Of a stretch of DNA of 64,000 nt, positions 1 to 8,435 are shown in pieces. A program made the translations under genes and the position numbers. Where the stretch lies: NCBI GenBank assembly GCA_003255745.1, contig KZ836061.1, positions 21,888 to 85,887 on the forward strand, read 5' to 3'. Origin of the DNA: Paracoccus saliphilus. GTDB lineage: Bacteria; Pseudomonadota; Alphaproteobacteria; Rhodobacterales; Rhodobacteraceae. The notes under the pieces were generated by a model that was not told the DNA's origin, did not search any database, and saw nothing but the letters and a program-made list of their open reading frames with translations. Numbering within the stretch: the stretch's first letter is position 1; each line of letters opens with the position of its first letter.

Positions 1-2
1 AT

Positions 3-233
3 GCGGCCGAAAAAGAACTGTCCAAGGACCGTCACGACAGCGGTGCTACCTCGGACAGCAGCAAGGCCAGCAGCACCGGTTCCTCTTCGGGAAGCGGTTC
101 GACCACAGGCGCGACGGGATCGTCTTCCCGCAGCAGTTCCGTTTCCGGGGGCACCGGCACCAGCTCCGGTACGGGCAGCAGCTCGGGTTCGGGCAGCACC
201 GGGTCCACGTCTGGCAGCGGCACCCGCGTCTGA
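3..233 (+). CDS. C-terminal end of a Ser/Gly-rich protein (5' truncated by window edge)
   Basis: An open frame enters from the left edge and ends at a TGA, giving the last 76 residues of a protein whose start is outside the window. A short charged stretch is followed by about 55 residues made almost only of Ser, Gly and Thr. This is a low-complexity, probably disordered tail with no recognisable domain. Third codon positions are mostly G or C, as in the neighbouring genes. It lies 105 bp upstream of the BrkB-family gene on the same strand, so the two could be co-transcribed. The other open frame here, starting at base 1, has no such coding bias. The function cannot be told from this fragment. 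Confidence 0.55.
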   Translation, partial: AAEKELSKDRHDSGATSDSSKASSTGSSSGSGSTTGATGSSSRSSSVSGGTGTSSGTGSSSGSGSTGSTSGSGTRV

Positions 234-338
234 TCAGCGCGAAGAAGCAAGGACGCCGCATCGCAGCGGCGGCCTTGGGACCATCGGCGGCAGCCTCTTC
301 GGGGCGGGCCGCCGCTTTTCTCACAGGAGACACAAGAC

Positions 339-1463
339 GTGCCACAGGGCAATTCCCCGGCTGCCAAGGGCGCCAATGCATCTGCACCTTCCCGCATTTC
401 GGCCAGCGGCTGGAAAGAGATCCTGTTGCGGGTCAAGACAGAGATCTCGCGCGACCACATCTCGGTGGTGGCCGCTGGGGTGGCCTTTTACGCCTTGCTG
501 TCGATATTTCCCGCAATCGCCGCGTTGATCTCGATTGCGGGACTTATCCTCGATCCGGCCGAGATCGCTGCGCAGCTTGAAACCGTCGTGGCGATGTTGC
601 CGGAAAGTGCGGCTGGCATCCTTCAGGACCAAGTGACCAAAGTTGCCGGCGATAATGGTTCTGGGACAGGCATCGTGGCGCTCTTCGGGATAGCCATCGC
701 CCTTTACGGAGCGATGAAAGGTGTGATGACCCTGATGGAGGGGCTGAACATCGCCTATGACGAAGAGGAGGATCGCGGCACGATCAAGTTTTACCTGACC
801 GCGCTGGCGATCACGCTATGCATGATCCTGGGTCTGATCGCCGGATTGGCGCTTGTCATCGTGCTGCCGTCGCTGGTGGCCCTGGGACATCTTCCCCCTG
901 CGCTGGAAACTGCGGTCAACTGGTTGAAATGGCCCGTGATGGCAATTCTGGCGATGCTGGGCCTTGCGGCGATCTATCGCTTTGCCCCGTCGCGCGCCGA
1001 CCCGAAATGGCGTTGGGTCAGCGTTGGTGCCGTGGTCGCGACGCTCCTGTGGATATTGGGCACGGTGGCCTTCTCGATCTATGTGCGTAATTTTGGCAGC
1101 TATACCGAAACCTATGGCGCCTTGGGCGGTGTGATCATTCTGCTGACATGGATGTGGCTTTCGGCCTTTGTCATCCTTGGCGGGGCTGAACTGAACGCCG
1201 AAACCGAGCAGCAAACTGCGCGCGACACCACGACGGGCACGCCCGTGCCTATGGGGCAGCGCAACGCGGTCAAGGCGGACACTCCCCCAGACAGATCTTC
1301 TCCAGGCCGCGGACGGAACGGTCTGCGCGGGGGCAAGAAGGACGAGGGCCCCGAGCCGCAGGTGCAGGTGCAGGAGACGTCGTCCCCCGGAAGCGATCTG
1401 TCACTGGCCATGCTGCTGATGGGCCGCGCGATCTGGAAGCTGGCCAAGCCTCAGCGCCGCTGA
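339..1463 (+). CDS. YihY/BrkB family inner-membrane protein
   Basis: The 374-residue protein matches the YihY/virulence factor BrkB family, older annotations of which read 'ribonuclease BN'. These are polytopic inner-membrane proteins of unclear, perhaps transport-related, role. Residues about 40-285 carry roughly six hydrophobic segments, with the family-typical early stretch VAFYALLSIFP near residue 50 and the late stretch LLTWMWLSAFVILGGAELNA. The last 90 residues are hydrophilic, rich in Arg, Gly and Pro, and probably cytoplasmic. The start is a GTG with CAGGAGA about 8 bases upstream. It converges with the GH13 gene across a shared hairpin. The family call is secure; the function is not. 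Confidence 0.88.
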   Translation: MPQGNSPAAKGANASAPSRISASGWKEILLRVKTEISRDHISVVAAGVAFYALLSIFPAIAALISIAGLILDPAEIAAQLETVVAMLPESAAGILQDQVTKVAGDNGSGTGIVALFGIAIALYGAMKGVMTLMEGLNIAYDEEEDRGTIKFYLTALAITLCMILGLIAGLALVIVLPSLVALGHLPPALETAVNWLKWPVMAILAMLGLAAIYRFAPSRADPKWRWVSVGAVVATLLWILGTVAFSIYVRNFGSYTETYGALGGVIILLTWMWLSAFVILGGAELNAETEQQTARDTTTGTPVPMGQRNAVKADTPPDRSSPGRGRNGLRGGKKDEGPEPQVQVQETSSPGSDLSLAMLLMGRAIWKLAKPQRR

Positions 1464-1520
1464 GACGATAAGGCCGGCGGCGATCCTTGCGCATTCTCTT
1501 GTACCGTGAGGGGGGTCAAG

Positions 1521-1541
1521 GCAGGGTCCTTTGGGCCCTGC
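1521..1541. terminator. Hairpin between convergent genes
   Basis: An inverted repeat forms a 9-bp stem with one G-T pair and a TTT loop (GCAGGGTCC / GGGCCCTGC). It lies between the stop of the BrkB gene and the stop of the converging GH13 gene. No clear T-run follows on either strand, so it is a probable rather than certain bidirectional terminator. Confidence 0.5.
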
Positions 1542-1546
1542 GCACG

Positions 1547-3214
1547 TCAAATACAGGAAGCGGCCGTGTCGGCGCGCACCCAAAGCGCGCCATAGGCCGG
1601 CAGGTCCAGCGCCAGGCTTCCGTTTTTTTGCAATTCCACCTCGCCCTTACCCAGCAAGTGCCGCAGCCCCTGCCACTGTGCTGTTCCGTCAAATGCACAT
1701 GATGTCTTAATGGGGCTGTCGGCCAAGTTGTGCAGCAGCAGCACCACGCGGTCGGCCCAGTCATAGCGCAGACCAAAGATCGACGGCTCGGGGAAGGGGA
1801 TGAACTGCCAGTTACCGAAGGCGATTTCGGGGGTTTCACGCCGGCGCCGGATCAAGCGTTCGCTCCAGTTCAGCATCGAATCCGGGTCCTGCTCCTGTTG
1901 TGCGACATTCACCGTGGCCGGTCCCCATTGCTTGCCCTGCACGACCGGCCTGCGCAGGTCATGCGGTGCCGCGGTCGAAAAGCCGCCGTTTTCCTTATCC
2001 GACCACTGCATCGGTGCCCGCACGCTCATGCGGCCGGGGATATCCAGGTTCTCGGCCATTCCGATCTCTTCGCCATAGAACAGCACCGGCGCCCCCGGCA
2101 GCGAAAAGACGAGGCTGTAGAGCATCCGGATGCGGTCCTGGTTTCCCTTCATCATCGTCGGAACCCGCCGGCGCAGGCCGCGGCCGAACAGCTGCATGTC
2201 CTTCTTGGGACCAAAGGCCTTGAAGACCTCCTGACGCTCGGCCTCGGTCAGCTTGTCCAGCGACCATTCATCGTGATTGCGTGCGAAATGCGCCCAGGCA
2301 TCGTCGGGGTGAAGAGTGGGCATCGCCCGCAGGGAATGCACCAGCGGACCGGCATCCTCACGTACCACGGACAGGGCAAGTGATTGGTTCAGGTTGAAGT
2401 CGAGGCACATGTTCAGCTCGCCCCCGCCGTCATTGCCGTAAAAGCGGCGGACATCCTCGTATTCCAGATTCACCTCGCCCAGCAGGATTGCATCCCCGCG
2501 CCGCCGCCCGATGAAGGACCGCAGGTCACGCAGCCAGTTGTGCGGATCCAGAGCCATAGGCGCCGCGATCCCGTCCGTCTCCAGCAGGAAGGGCACCGCA
2601 TCGACCCGAAAGCCCGACAGCCCGATCTCCAGCCAGAAACCCACGATCTTGCGGATTTCGTCGCGGACCAAGGGGTTGCTGATGTTCAGGTCAGGCTGAT
2701 GCTTGTAGAACCGGTGAAGGTAAAACTGCCCCGTCGGCTCGTGCCATTCCCAGTTGCTGTTCTCGGCATCGGGAAAGACCAGCCCCTCGGGTCCTTGTTC
2801 CGGGATCTGGTCGCGCCACACATACCAGTCACGATGGGGGGATTCCCGGCTTTCGCAGGCGGACTTGAACCAGGGGTGCTGGTCCGAAGTGTGGTTGACG
2901 ACCAGGTCCGCAATCACCCGGATGCCACGGTCCCTGGCCGTGCGCACGAATTCAACGAAATCGCCCATGCTGCCAAGCACAGGATCGATGCTGTAGTAAT
3001 CCATGATGTCATAACCATCATCCCGATTGGGCGAAGGATAGAACGGCATCAGCCAGACGCAGGTCACACCCAGGCCGGCCAGATGGTCGATCCGGTGGGC
3101 AAGGCCGTCGAAATCCCCGATGCCGTCACCGTTGCTGTCTTGGAACGTTTCAACATCCAGGCAATAGAAGATCGCGTTCTTCCACCAAACGTCGCTGGTG
3201 CGGCTCATGTCCAT
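1547..3214 (-). CDS. GH13 trehalose synthase-like alpha-glucosidase/glucosyltransferase
   Basis: This 555-residue glycoside hydrolase family 13 protein most resembles the trehalose synthase (maltose alpha-D-glucosyltransferase) branch. It has the N-terminal WWKNAIFYCLDVETFQDSNGDGIGD start region and a complete (beta/alpha)8 catalytic set: the nucleophile D205 in GFRVDAVP, the acid/base E247 in LLGEVNL, and H314-D315 in ARNHDE. The chosen ATG has CAGGAG 7 bases upstream. A longer reading would add 66 residues of poor coding quality and is rejected. No maltokinase domain is attached. TreZ and TreY lie 45 kb away, so this would be a second trehalose route. An oligo-alpha-glucosidase role cannot be excluded. 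Confidence 0.82.
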   Translation of the reverse strand: MDMSRTSDVWWKNAIFYCLDVETFQDSNGDGIGDFDGLAHRIDHLAGLGVTCVWLMPFYPSPNRDDGYDIMDYYSIDPVLGSMGDFVEFVRTARDRGIRVIADLVVNHTSDQHPWFKSACESRESPHRDWYVWRDQIPEQGPEGLVFPDAENSNWEWHEPTGQFYLHRFYKHQPDLNISNPLVRDEIRKIVGFWLEIGLSGFRVDAVPFLLETDGIAAPMALDPHNWLRDLRSFIGRRRGDAILLGEVNLEYEDVRRFYGNDGGGELNMCLDFNLNQSLALSVVREDAGPLVHSLRAMPTLHPDDAWAHFARNHDEWSLDKLTEAERQEVFKAFGPKKDMQLFGRGLRRRVPTMMKGNQDRIRMLYSLVFSLPGAPVLFYGEEIGMAENLDIPGRMSVRAPMQWSDKENGGFSTAAPHDLRRPVVQGKQWGPATVNVAQQEQDPDSMLNWSERLIRRRRETPEIAFGNWQFIPFPEPSIFGLRYDWADRVVLLLHNLADSPIKTSCAFDGTAQWQGLRHLLGKGEVELQKNGSLALDLPAYGALWVRADTAASCI

Positions 3215-3664
3215 CCTGTCACTCCTGAAGAAAGGGCGGGCAGGGGATGCGCGCCGAAGGGGTCGATGATGTCGCGCGGATCGGAGACCCATGTATTGGT
3301 ACGCCGATCCATGCATGAAAGACGTGATATCCGACAGGGCGCGTGGGGTGTGCGTGCTGCCAGATGCAACGCGCAGCGGCGCCGCAGGGTTGCAGCGTGC
3401 CGCATCGTCCAAAGAGAGACATCCCGCGCTGTCAGGATCGTTAAAATGACCTTGGACATGGCCCCGCCGCTGTACCTGACCCGTCGTGAACTCGCGGAAA
3501 CATGGCGCGCTTTTATGCTATCAAGGTTGCCTTGCACCTTCTGGGCGGGGCCATTTGCGGCGTCAATGATATGCCGCCCCGTCCGAAGCCGCGGGGGTGC
3601 ACGGCAAATAGCTGCACCGCAAGCGGGTGGCGCGGGAATTACCCGTATGCCTGACCGGCGGACC
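3215..3664. other. 450-bp gap between GH13 and ackA-pduL genes
   Basis: No convincing gene is present: frames on both strands lack a ribosome-binding site and the usual G/C third-position bias. Both flanking genes are on the minus strand, so this segment should hold the GH13 promoter. AT-rich patches near 3430-3460 and 3505-3525 are candidates, but I cannot assign clear -35/-10 boxes. At 3653-3674 a GACCGGC/GCCGGTC inverted repeat overlaps the ackA-pduL stop codon and may act as its terminator, although no T-run follows. Confidence 0.5.
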
Positions 3665-5443
3665 TCAGCCGGTCGGGCGCGCCTCGACATCGCGAAGCAG
3701 TTCGCCCTCGGCCGTGCCGCTGATCCCTGCGGCATTGGCCTCGTCCGTGTCGATATGCATCTCGGTGAAAGCTGCTGGGGAAACCCGTACCAGACAGCGC
3801 GCGAAGGTCAGGCCCCGTCCGTCCCGGCCCAGGACTTCGACATCCACAAGATCGGCGTCTTCCAGCCCCATCCGCGCCGCGTCCTGCGGGTTGGTGTGGA
3901 TGTGCCGCGCCGCCACGATCAGGCCGTCCGTGTCCAGTTGGCCCGCCGGGCCGATCAGGCGCACCCGCGGCGTCCCGTCCAGCTGGCCGCTGTCCCGCAC
4001 GGGCGCGTCAATCCCCAAGGCAAAGCTGTCGGTGCGCGACACTTCGATCTGGCTCCGCGGTCGCAGCGGTCCGAGGATGGCCACGTGTTCCAGCCGCCCC
4101 TTGGGACCTTCGATGGCAATGCGCTCTGCCGCGACCCAGTTTCCCGGCTGCCGCAGCGGGGCCGCCTGCGTCAGGTGGTATCCCGGCCCGAACAGCGCCT
4201 CCACCGCTTGCGCCGACAGGTGGACATGCCGGCCCGACACCGCGACCGGGATATGGATCGGCTTCACCGGCCTGCGTGCCAAGGTCTGCGCAACTTCGCG
4301 CGCGATCATCAGCTGTTCGGCCGTTTCCGTCACGATCACGCGGACGCGGCTGCCATAGGACTGGATCTGAGGTGCCGCACGGCCCTTCAGGTTGATGCCG
4401 GCATTGAGGTCGTGGTCCAGTTCCAGCCCCATGAAGCCCAGCCCGTCGCAGATCCGCCGTCGCATCGACGCCGAATTTTCCCCGATGCCGCCGGTAAAGA
4501 CCAAGGCGTCCGCCCCGCCCATGGCCGCCGCATAGGCGCCCACGTATTTGCGCGCCCGGTAGGCATAAAGGTTGATGGCGGCCTGCGCATCGGCGTTGCC
4601 GACCGCCGCGCGATCTTCGACATCCCGCATGTCTGCGCTGCCGGTCAGGGCCTTCAGGCCACTGTCGTTGTACAGGGTATTCTCGATCTGCGGTATCGTC
4701 AGGCCAAGTTGCCGATGCAGGAAGCCGAAGGCCCCCGGATCGACATCTCCGGACCGGGTGCCCATTACCAGCCCCTCCAGCGGCGTCAGCCCCATCGAAC
4801 TGTCGATGCTGATGCCGCGCTGAATGGCGCAGGCGCTGGCACCGTTGCCGAGGTGCAGGCTGATGATGCGCAGATCCGCCAGGGGCTGTCCGATTTCCTC
4901 GGCCGCGCGGTGGGCGACATACTTGTGCGAAGTCCCGTGGAATCCGAACCGGCGTAGCCCCACCTGCCGCCAGCTTGTCGGAACGGCATATGTGGTGGCC
5001 CGGCCGGGATTGGTCAGGTGGAAGGCCGTGTCGAAGACGGCCACTTGCGGCAGATCCGGCCACAGTCCCCGCGCCAGCCGGACCGCCACCAGGTTGGCGG
5101 GATTGTGCAGCGGCGCCAACGGGGTCAGGGCCTCGATCGCGGCGATGGCCGCATCGTCCAAAAGCGCGGGCGCTGCAAAGCCCTGCCCTCCATGTGCGAT
5201 CCTGTGGCCGACCGCCTGAAGTCCCGCCAGGCCACGGCGCCGAAGAACACCGGGAACCGCCGCGATGGCGGCCGCCAGGTCGGCATGCGGCGCATGGCCC
5301 TTTTCGCTGTCGGTGTCGTGAAATGCGTAATCACAGCCGCCGTCGCGAAAGCGATCGAAGCTGCCCTTGAACAGCTGCTTGTCGTTTTCGAAGATCCCGA
5401 ACTTCAGGCTGGAGCTGCCCGCGTTGAAGACCAGAATTCTCAT
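3665..5443 (-). CDS. ackA: Acetate kinase-PduL phosphotransacylase fusion
   Basis: A single 592-residue reading frame joins two enzymes of one pathway. Residues 1 to about 390 are acetate kinase: NAGSSSLKF at 7-15, HRIAHGG at 80-86, DTAFH at 138-142, GFHGTSHKYV at 167-176 and GGIGEN at 318-323. Residues about 396-590 are a PduL-type phosphate acyltransferase. All its zinc ligands seem present: H406 and H408, E467, H514 and H516, and H563 before DTDEAN. Together they would interconvert acetyl-CoA (or propionyl-CoA) + Pi with acyl-phosphate, and acyl-phosphate + ADP with acid + ATP. The chosen start follows AAAGGATGACGAG; a start ten codons earlier is less likely. These activities are normally separate proteins, so the fusion is noteworthy. 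Confidence 0.9.
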   Translation of the reverse strand: MRILVFNAGSSSLKFGIFENDKQLFKGSFDRFRDGGCDYAFHDTDSEKGHAPHADLAAAIAAVPGVLRRRGLAGLQAVGHRIAHGGQGFAAPALLDDAAIAAIEALTPLAPLHNPANLVAVRLARGLWPDLPQVAVFDTAFHLTNPGRATTYAVPTSWRQVGLRRFGFHGTSHKYVAHRAAEEIGQPLADLRIISLHLGNGASACAIQRGISIDSSMGLTPLEGLVMGTRSGDVDPGAFGFLHRQLGLTIPQIENTLYNDSGLKALTGSADMRDVEDRAAVGNADAQAAINLYAYRARKYVGAYAAAMGGADALVFTGGIGENSASMRRRICDGLGFMGLELDHDLNAGINLKGRAAPQIQSYGSRVRVIVTETAEQLMIAREVAQTLARRPVKPIHIPVAVSGRHVHLSAQAVEALFGPGYHLTQAAPLRQPGNWVAAERIAIEGPKGRLEHVAILGPLRPRSQIEVSRTDSFALGIDAPVRDSGQLDGTPRVRLIGPAGQLDTDGLIVAARHIHTNPQDAARMGLEDADLVDVEVLGRDGRGLTFARCLVRVSPAAFTEMHIDTDEANAAGISGTAEGELLRDVEARPTG

Positions 5444-5755
5444 CTCGTCATCCTTTCCCGCCGTGATGCGCACCTGTCAGGACCATGACGGACCGCACCG
5501 ATATCGTACAGCCTTCCGAGCGCCCCGATGGTTCATGGGCAGGGCGGAAGAGGTCCGACGGCATCAGGGACACTGTGACGTTCCCGACAACGCGCCAGGT
5601 TCTCTGGCGCACGTCCGGCCTTGGCGAGACCTGAGGCGCGGGGGCTCCTTTGTTTATGGCGGACTGCCGGACTGCCGGGCCAGACGCGGCAGGATCTTCT
5701 GCCCGTGAAGCCGACCATCTGACGGTTGCGTCAGCCCGCCAGCATCCTTGGAACC
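5444..5755. other. 312-bp gap upstream of ackA-pduL, downstream of the LacI gene
   Basis: No gene is supported. Both neighbours read leftward, so the segment holds the promoter side of ackA-pduL and the 3' side of the regulator. A short CTGACG-GTTG-CGTCAG hairpin lies at 5719-5734, just beyond the regulator stop, and could be a weak terminator or a binding site. A small tandem duplication of CCGGACTG is visible near 5667-5683. I see no clear -35/-10 pair. Confidence 0.4.
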
Positions 5756-6775
5756 TTACCCGTCGCGCCGCGCGGTGCTGGCGCGGGGGATCAGCCGAAA
5801 GCCCAGATCAACCGAACTGCCGCGGTCGGGTCCGACCCCGGCCAGCCGGCTGCGGATCAGCCCGACAGCCTGGCGGCCCATCGAAAAACGGTCTGTTGCC
5901 ACCGAGGTCAGGGGCGGTTCGGCAGCGGACATCATTTCATGATCGTTGAAGCCGCAGATGCCAAGCTGCACCGGCACACGGATGTTGCGGCGCCGCGCCT
6001 CGAACAGCACGCCAAGGGCCAGGTCGTCGTTGTTGCACAGGACCGCGTCCGTCATCGGCCATCGCGCCAGCAGATCGGCCAGAAGGCGGCATCCCAGGCT
6101 GACGGACGAAGGCTCGGGTGTGGTGACGACCGGATCGTCGTCCAAGCCCGCGTCAGCCAGACAGGCGCGAAATCCGGCCAGGCGTCGCTGGCTGCGCGGG
6201 TCCATCTGCGCCCCAAGAAAGGCCGGCGCCCGATATCCCTGCGCCAGAAGATGCGCCGCCCCGGCACGGGCGCCCTGGAAATGGGACAGGCCCACCGCCA
6301 GGTCGATGGGCGCGGGTCCCACCTCCATGATCTGGACGACCGGGCAGTCGGCCCCCTCCAGCAGGCGGCGCGCGACCGGCGACTGGTCATGCCCGGCCAC
6401 GATCAGGCCCGCCGGGCGCTGCGACAGGAAAACCCGGATCAGGTCCTCTTCGGTCGTGGGGGAATAGCGTGTCGTGCCAAGTTGCACCCCCAGTCCGCTG
6501 CCCTGCAACCCTTCGTCGATGCCGCGCATTACATCAGCAAAGACGTTGTTGCTGACCGAGGGGATGATGACCCCGATGATGTCGGTCCGCCCCGATGCCA
6601 AGGCCCGCGCCGCAGGGTTCGGGACATAGCCCAGTTCGTGGATCGCGCGATCGATCCGAGCCCGCGCCTCGACCGACACCTTGTCGGGATTGCGCAGCGC
6701 CCGAGACACCGTGATAGGGCTGACATCGGCGGCAAGGGCGACGTCAGAAAGGGTGATCTTGGGTGTTTTGTTCAT
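5756..6775 (-). CDS. LacI-family transcriptional regulator (GntR-like, gluconate)
   Basis: A 339-residue LacI/GalR repressor. The N-terminal helix-turn-helix is clear (ITLSDVALAADVSPITVSRA, residues about 8-27), followed by the hinge helix region NPAARALASGRT and a periplasmic-binding-protein-like effector domain. It is divergent from gntK-dctPQM, with two 16-bp palindromes in the 100-bp spacer. By position and family it probably represses that operon and is released by gluconate or a phosphorylated derivative. The ligand is inferred from the adjacent gluconokinase, not read from the protein. No strong Shine-Dalgarno is seen, only AGGTAG about 13 bases upstream. Confidence 0.87.
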   Translation of the reverse strand: MNKTPKITLSDVALAADVSPITVSRALRNPDKVSVEARARIDRAIHELGYVPNPAARALASGRTDIIGVIIPSVSNNVFADVMRGIDEGLQGSGLGVQLGTTRYSPTTEEDLIRVFLSQRPAGLIVAGHDQSPVARRLLEGADCPVVQIMEVGPAPIDLAVGLSHFQGARAGAAHLLAQGYRAPAFLGAQMDPRSQRRLAGFRACLADAGLDDDPVVTTPEPSSVSLGCRLLADLLARWPMTDAVLCNNDDLALGVLFEARRRNIRVPVQLGICGFNDHEMMSAAEPPLTSVATDRFSMGRQAVGLIRSRLAGVGPDRGSSVDLGFRLIPRASTARRDG

Positions 6776-6824
6776 GATTTTGACAAACTACCTGTTCCAG
6801 AGCGGAAATAAAGAGGCTTGACGC

Positions 6825-6840
6825 ATGACAGCGCTGTCAT
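6825..6840. promoter_or_regulatory. Perfect 16-bp palindrome, LacI-type operator candidate 1
   Basis: ATGACAGCGCTGTCAT is identical to its reverse complement and has the central CG typical of LacI-family operators. It sits in the divergent spacer and would lie inside the gntK promoter: TTGACG at 6818-6823 could be the -35 and CATGAT at 6842-6847 a weak -10, with 18 bp between them. Binding here should block transcription of gntK-dctPQM. Confidence 0.7.
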
Positions 6841-6842
6841 TC

Positions 6843-6858
6843 ATGATTGCGCCGTCAT
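6843..6858. promoter_or_regulatory. Imperfect 16-bp palindrome, LacI-type operator candidate 2
   Basis: ATGATTGCGCCGTCAT keeps the outer ATGA/TCAT arms and the GCGC centre of the perfect palindrome just upstream. The centre-to-centre distance is 18 bp. It ends 17 bp before the gntK start codon. Two sites so close suggest paired dimer binding or a repressor/roadblock arrangement. Confidence 0.5.
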
Positions 6859-6875
6859 CTGAGGGGGGAGACAAT

Positions 6876-7406
6876 ATGCACACGCGGCCGATCCTGGTCA
6901 TGGGCATCTGCGGCACCGGCAAGTCGACGGTGGCCCGCGGTATTGCCGACCGCATCGGCGGCTGCTTTATCGAGGCGGACCTGTTTCACGATCAGGCCAG
7001 TGTGGCCCGAATGCGTGCCGGGCAACCCTTGACCGACGACATGCGGTGGGGCTGGCTGGACAGGTTGGGCGCGGCGCTTGCCGCGGCGCCGCGGCGCGGG
7101 GTGCTGGCCTGCTCGGCCCTGGGGGTTGCGCATCGCGATCGCCTGCGTGCGACTGCCGGGCCGTTGGACATCGTGTTCCTGCATGGCGAGCGCAGCCTGA
7201 TCGAGGCGCGGATGAACGCACGCCAGGGCCACTACATGCCGGCAAGCCTGATCGACAGCCAGCTTGAGGCGCTGCAGCCGCCTGACCCCGCGGCCGAGGG
7301 TGCCCTGTGGATCAGCGTCGCGTTGCCCCCCGAACAGATCATCGACCATGCGACCGAGACCTTTGCCTCGTCGCCACGTTTTTCAACCGGAGGAGAGACC
7401 CAATGA
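6876..7406 (+). CDS. gntK: Gluconokinase
   Basis: A 176-residue P-loop kinase that phosphorylates D-gluconate to 6-phosphogluconate for the Entner-Doudoroff or pentose-phosphate pathway. Walker A is GICGTGKST (residues 10-18). Other family features are EADLFH (substrate region), LTDDMRWGWL, ACSALGVAHRDRLR and RQGHYMPASLIDSQ. The length fits the GntK/IdnK family. The ATG at 6876 follows GAGGGGGGAG, and a longer reading from 6825 would run through the operators. The stop overlaps the dctP start (ATGA), so translation is probably coupled to the TRAP transporter. This is why I read the transporter as carrying gluconate or a related sugar acid. Confidence 0.92.
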   Translation: MHTRPILVMGICGTGKSTVARGIADRIGGCFIEADLFHDQASVARMRAGQPLTDDMRWGWLDRLGAALAAAPRRGVLACSALGVAHRDRLRATAGPLDIVFLHGERSLIEARMNARQGHYMPASLIDSQLEALQPPDPAAEGALWISVALPPEQIIDHATETFASSPRFSTGGETQ

Positions 7407-8425
7407 CCAACCTGACCCGCCGCAGCCTGCTGGCCGCCACGGCCGTTCTTGCACTGGCCGCACCTGGCTTGGCGCAAGAGCACAGCTTCCGCTTCCAGTC
7501 CTCGGACCCGTCCGGCAACCCGAACTTTGTCCTGCAGCAGGGATGGGCCGCCGACGTGGCCGAAAAGTCGGGCGGTCGCATCGCCATCAACCTTTTGCCG
7601 GTGGAATCGATCGTCGCGCATAATGAAACGCAGGACGCCATCGCCACCGGCATTTTGGACGGGCACGTCACCGACCTTTCCTATTTCTCGGGCAAGGACC
7701 CGGCCTTCGGCCTGATGGGCAACCCGGTTGGCGCTTGGTCGAACCCGGAACAGATGCTGGACTTCGTCGAGAACGGCGGCGGCTCCGAATTGCTGAACGA
7801 GATCATGAACCCCTATGGCCTGCAGTTCATCGGTGCCACGACACCGGGGCTGGAGGCGCTGGTCAGTGCCGTGCCGCTTGACAGCGTGGAGGACCTGCAG
7901 GGCGTCAAGATCCGCGCACCGGAAGGCCTGGTGCAGTCGGTCTTTGCGGCCGCCGGCGCGTCGCCCGTCAACCTGCCAGGGTCAGAAGTGTTCACGTCGC
8001 TTGACAAGAAGGTCATCGACGCTGCTGACTATACGGTGTTTTCGACCAACCAGGCACAGGGCCTGAACGAGATCGCACCGCATCCCGTCTACCCGGGATT
8101 CCATTCGATGCCCTTGGTCGAGATTTCGATGAACAAGGACAAGTGGGACGCGCTGCCCGAGGACCTTCAGCAGGTGATGACGCAGTCGGTCCGCGACTTT
8201 GCCCGCGTCCAGGTTGCGGCATTGGCCGAGGCCGACGAGGCGGCTGTGGAAAAGGCGCGTGAGAGCGGCACGATCACCATTCACGATTGGTCCGACGAAG
8301 AGCGTGCCAAGTTCCGCAAGATTGCACAGGGCGAATGGGAAAAGGTCGCCAGCCAGTCGCCGGCCGCGCAGCGCGTTTATGATGCGCTGACGGCCTATCT
8401 CACCGAAAAAGGCTTGGTGCAGTAA
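7403..8425 (+). CDS. dctP: TRAP transporter substrate-binding protein (DctP family)
   Basis: A 340-residue periplasmic binding protein of a tripartite ATP-independent transporter. Residues 1 to about 25 form a signal peptide with a twin-Arg-like TRRSLL start and an AQE cleavage region. The DctP fold is recognisable, including DLQGVKIRAPEG, whose Arg normally pairs with the substrate carboxylate in this family, and the SMNKDKWDALPEDLQ segment. The start overlaps the gntK stop by 4 nt and is preceded by GGAGGAGAG. A 9-bp hairpin just after the stop may raise its expression relative to the permease genes. The ligand is inferred as gluconate or another hexonate from gntK. Confidence 0.9.
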   Translation: MTNLTRRSLLAATAVLALAAPGLAQEHSFRFQSSDPSGNPNFVLQQGWAADVAEKSGGRIAINLLPVESIVAHNETQDAIATGILDGHVTDLSYFSGKDPAFGLMGNPVGAWSNPEQMLDFVENGGGSELLNEIMNPYGLQFIGATTPGLEALVSAVPLDSVEDLQGVKIRAPEGLVQSVFAAAGASPVNLPGSEVFTSLDKKVIDAADYTVFSTNQAQGLNEIAPHPVYPGFHSMPLVEISMNKDKWDALPEDLQQVMTQSVRDFARVQVAALAEADEAAVEKARESGTITIHDWSDEERAKFRKIAQGEWEKVASQSPAAQRVYDALTAYLTEKGLVQ

Positions 8426-8435
8426 GCACCGCCAG

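Noticed and set aside
1..528. Open frame starting at the first base
   Set aside because: Its Arg/Pro/Ala-rich product overlaps the Ser/Gly-rich tail gene and the start of the BrkB gene, both of which have better codon bias.
2384..4957. Long plus-strand open frame of 857 codons
   Set aside because: It runs antisense through the GH13 and ackA-pduL genes, both of which have intact catalytic motifs. It has no recognisable domain and is typical of mirror frames in high-GC DNA.
5667..5683. Tandem CCGGACTG copies
   Set aside because: Only two short copies in a non-coding gap. There are no flanking features, so it is probably a chance duplication and not a repeat element.
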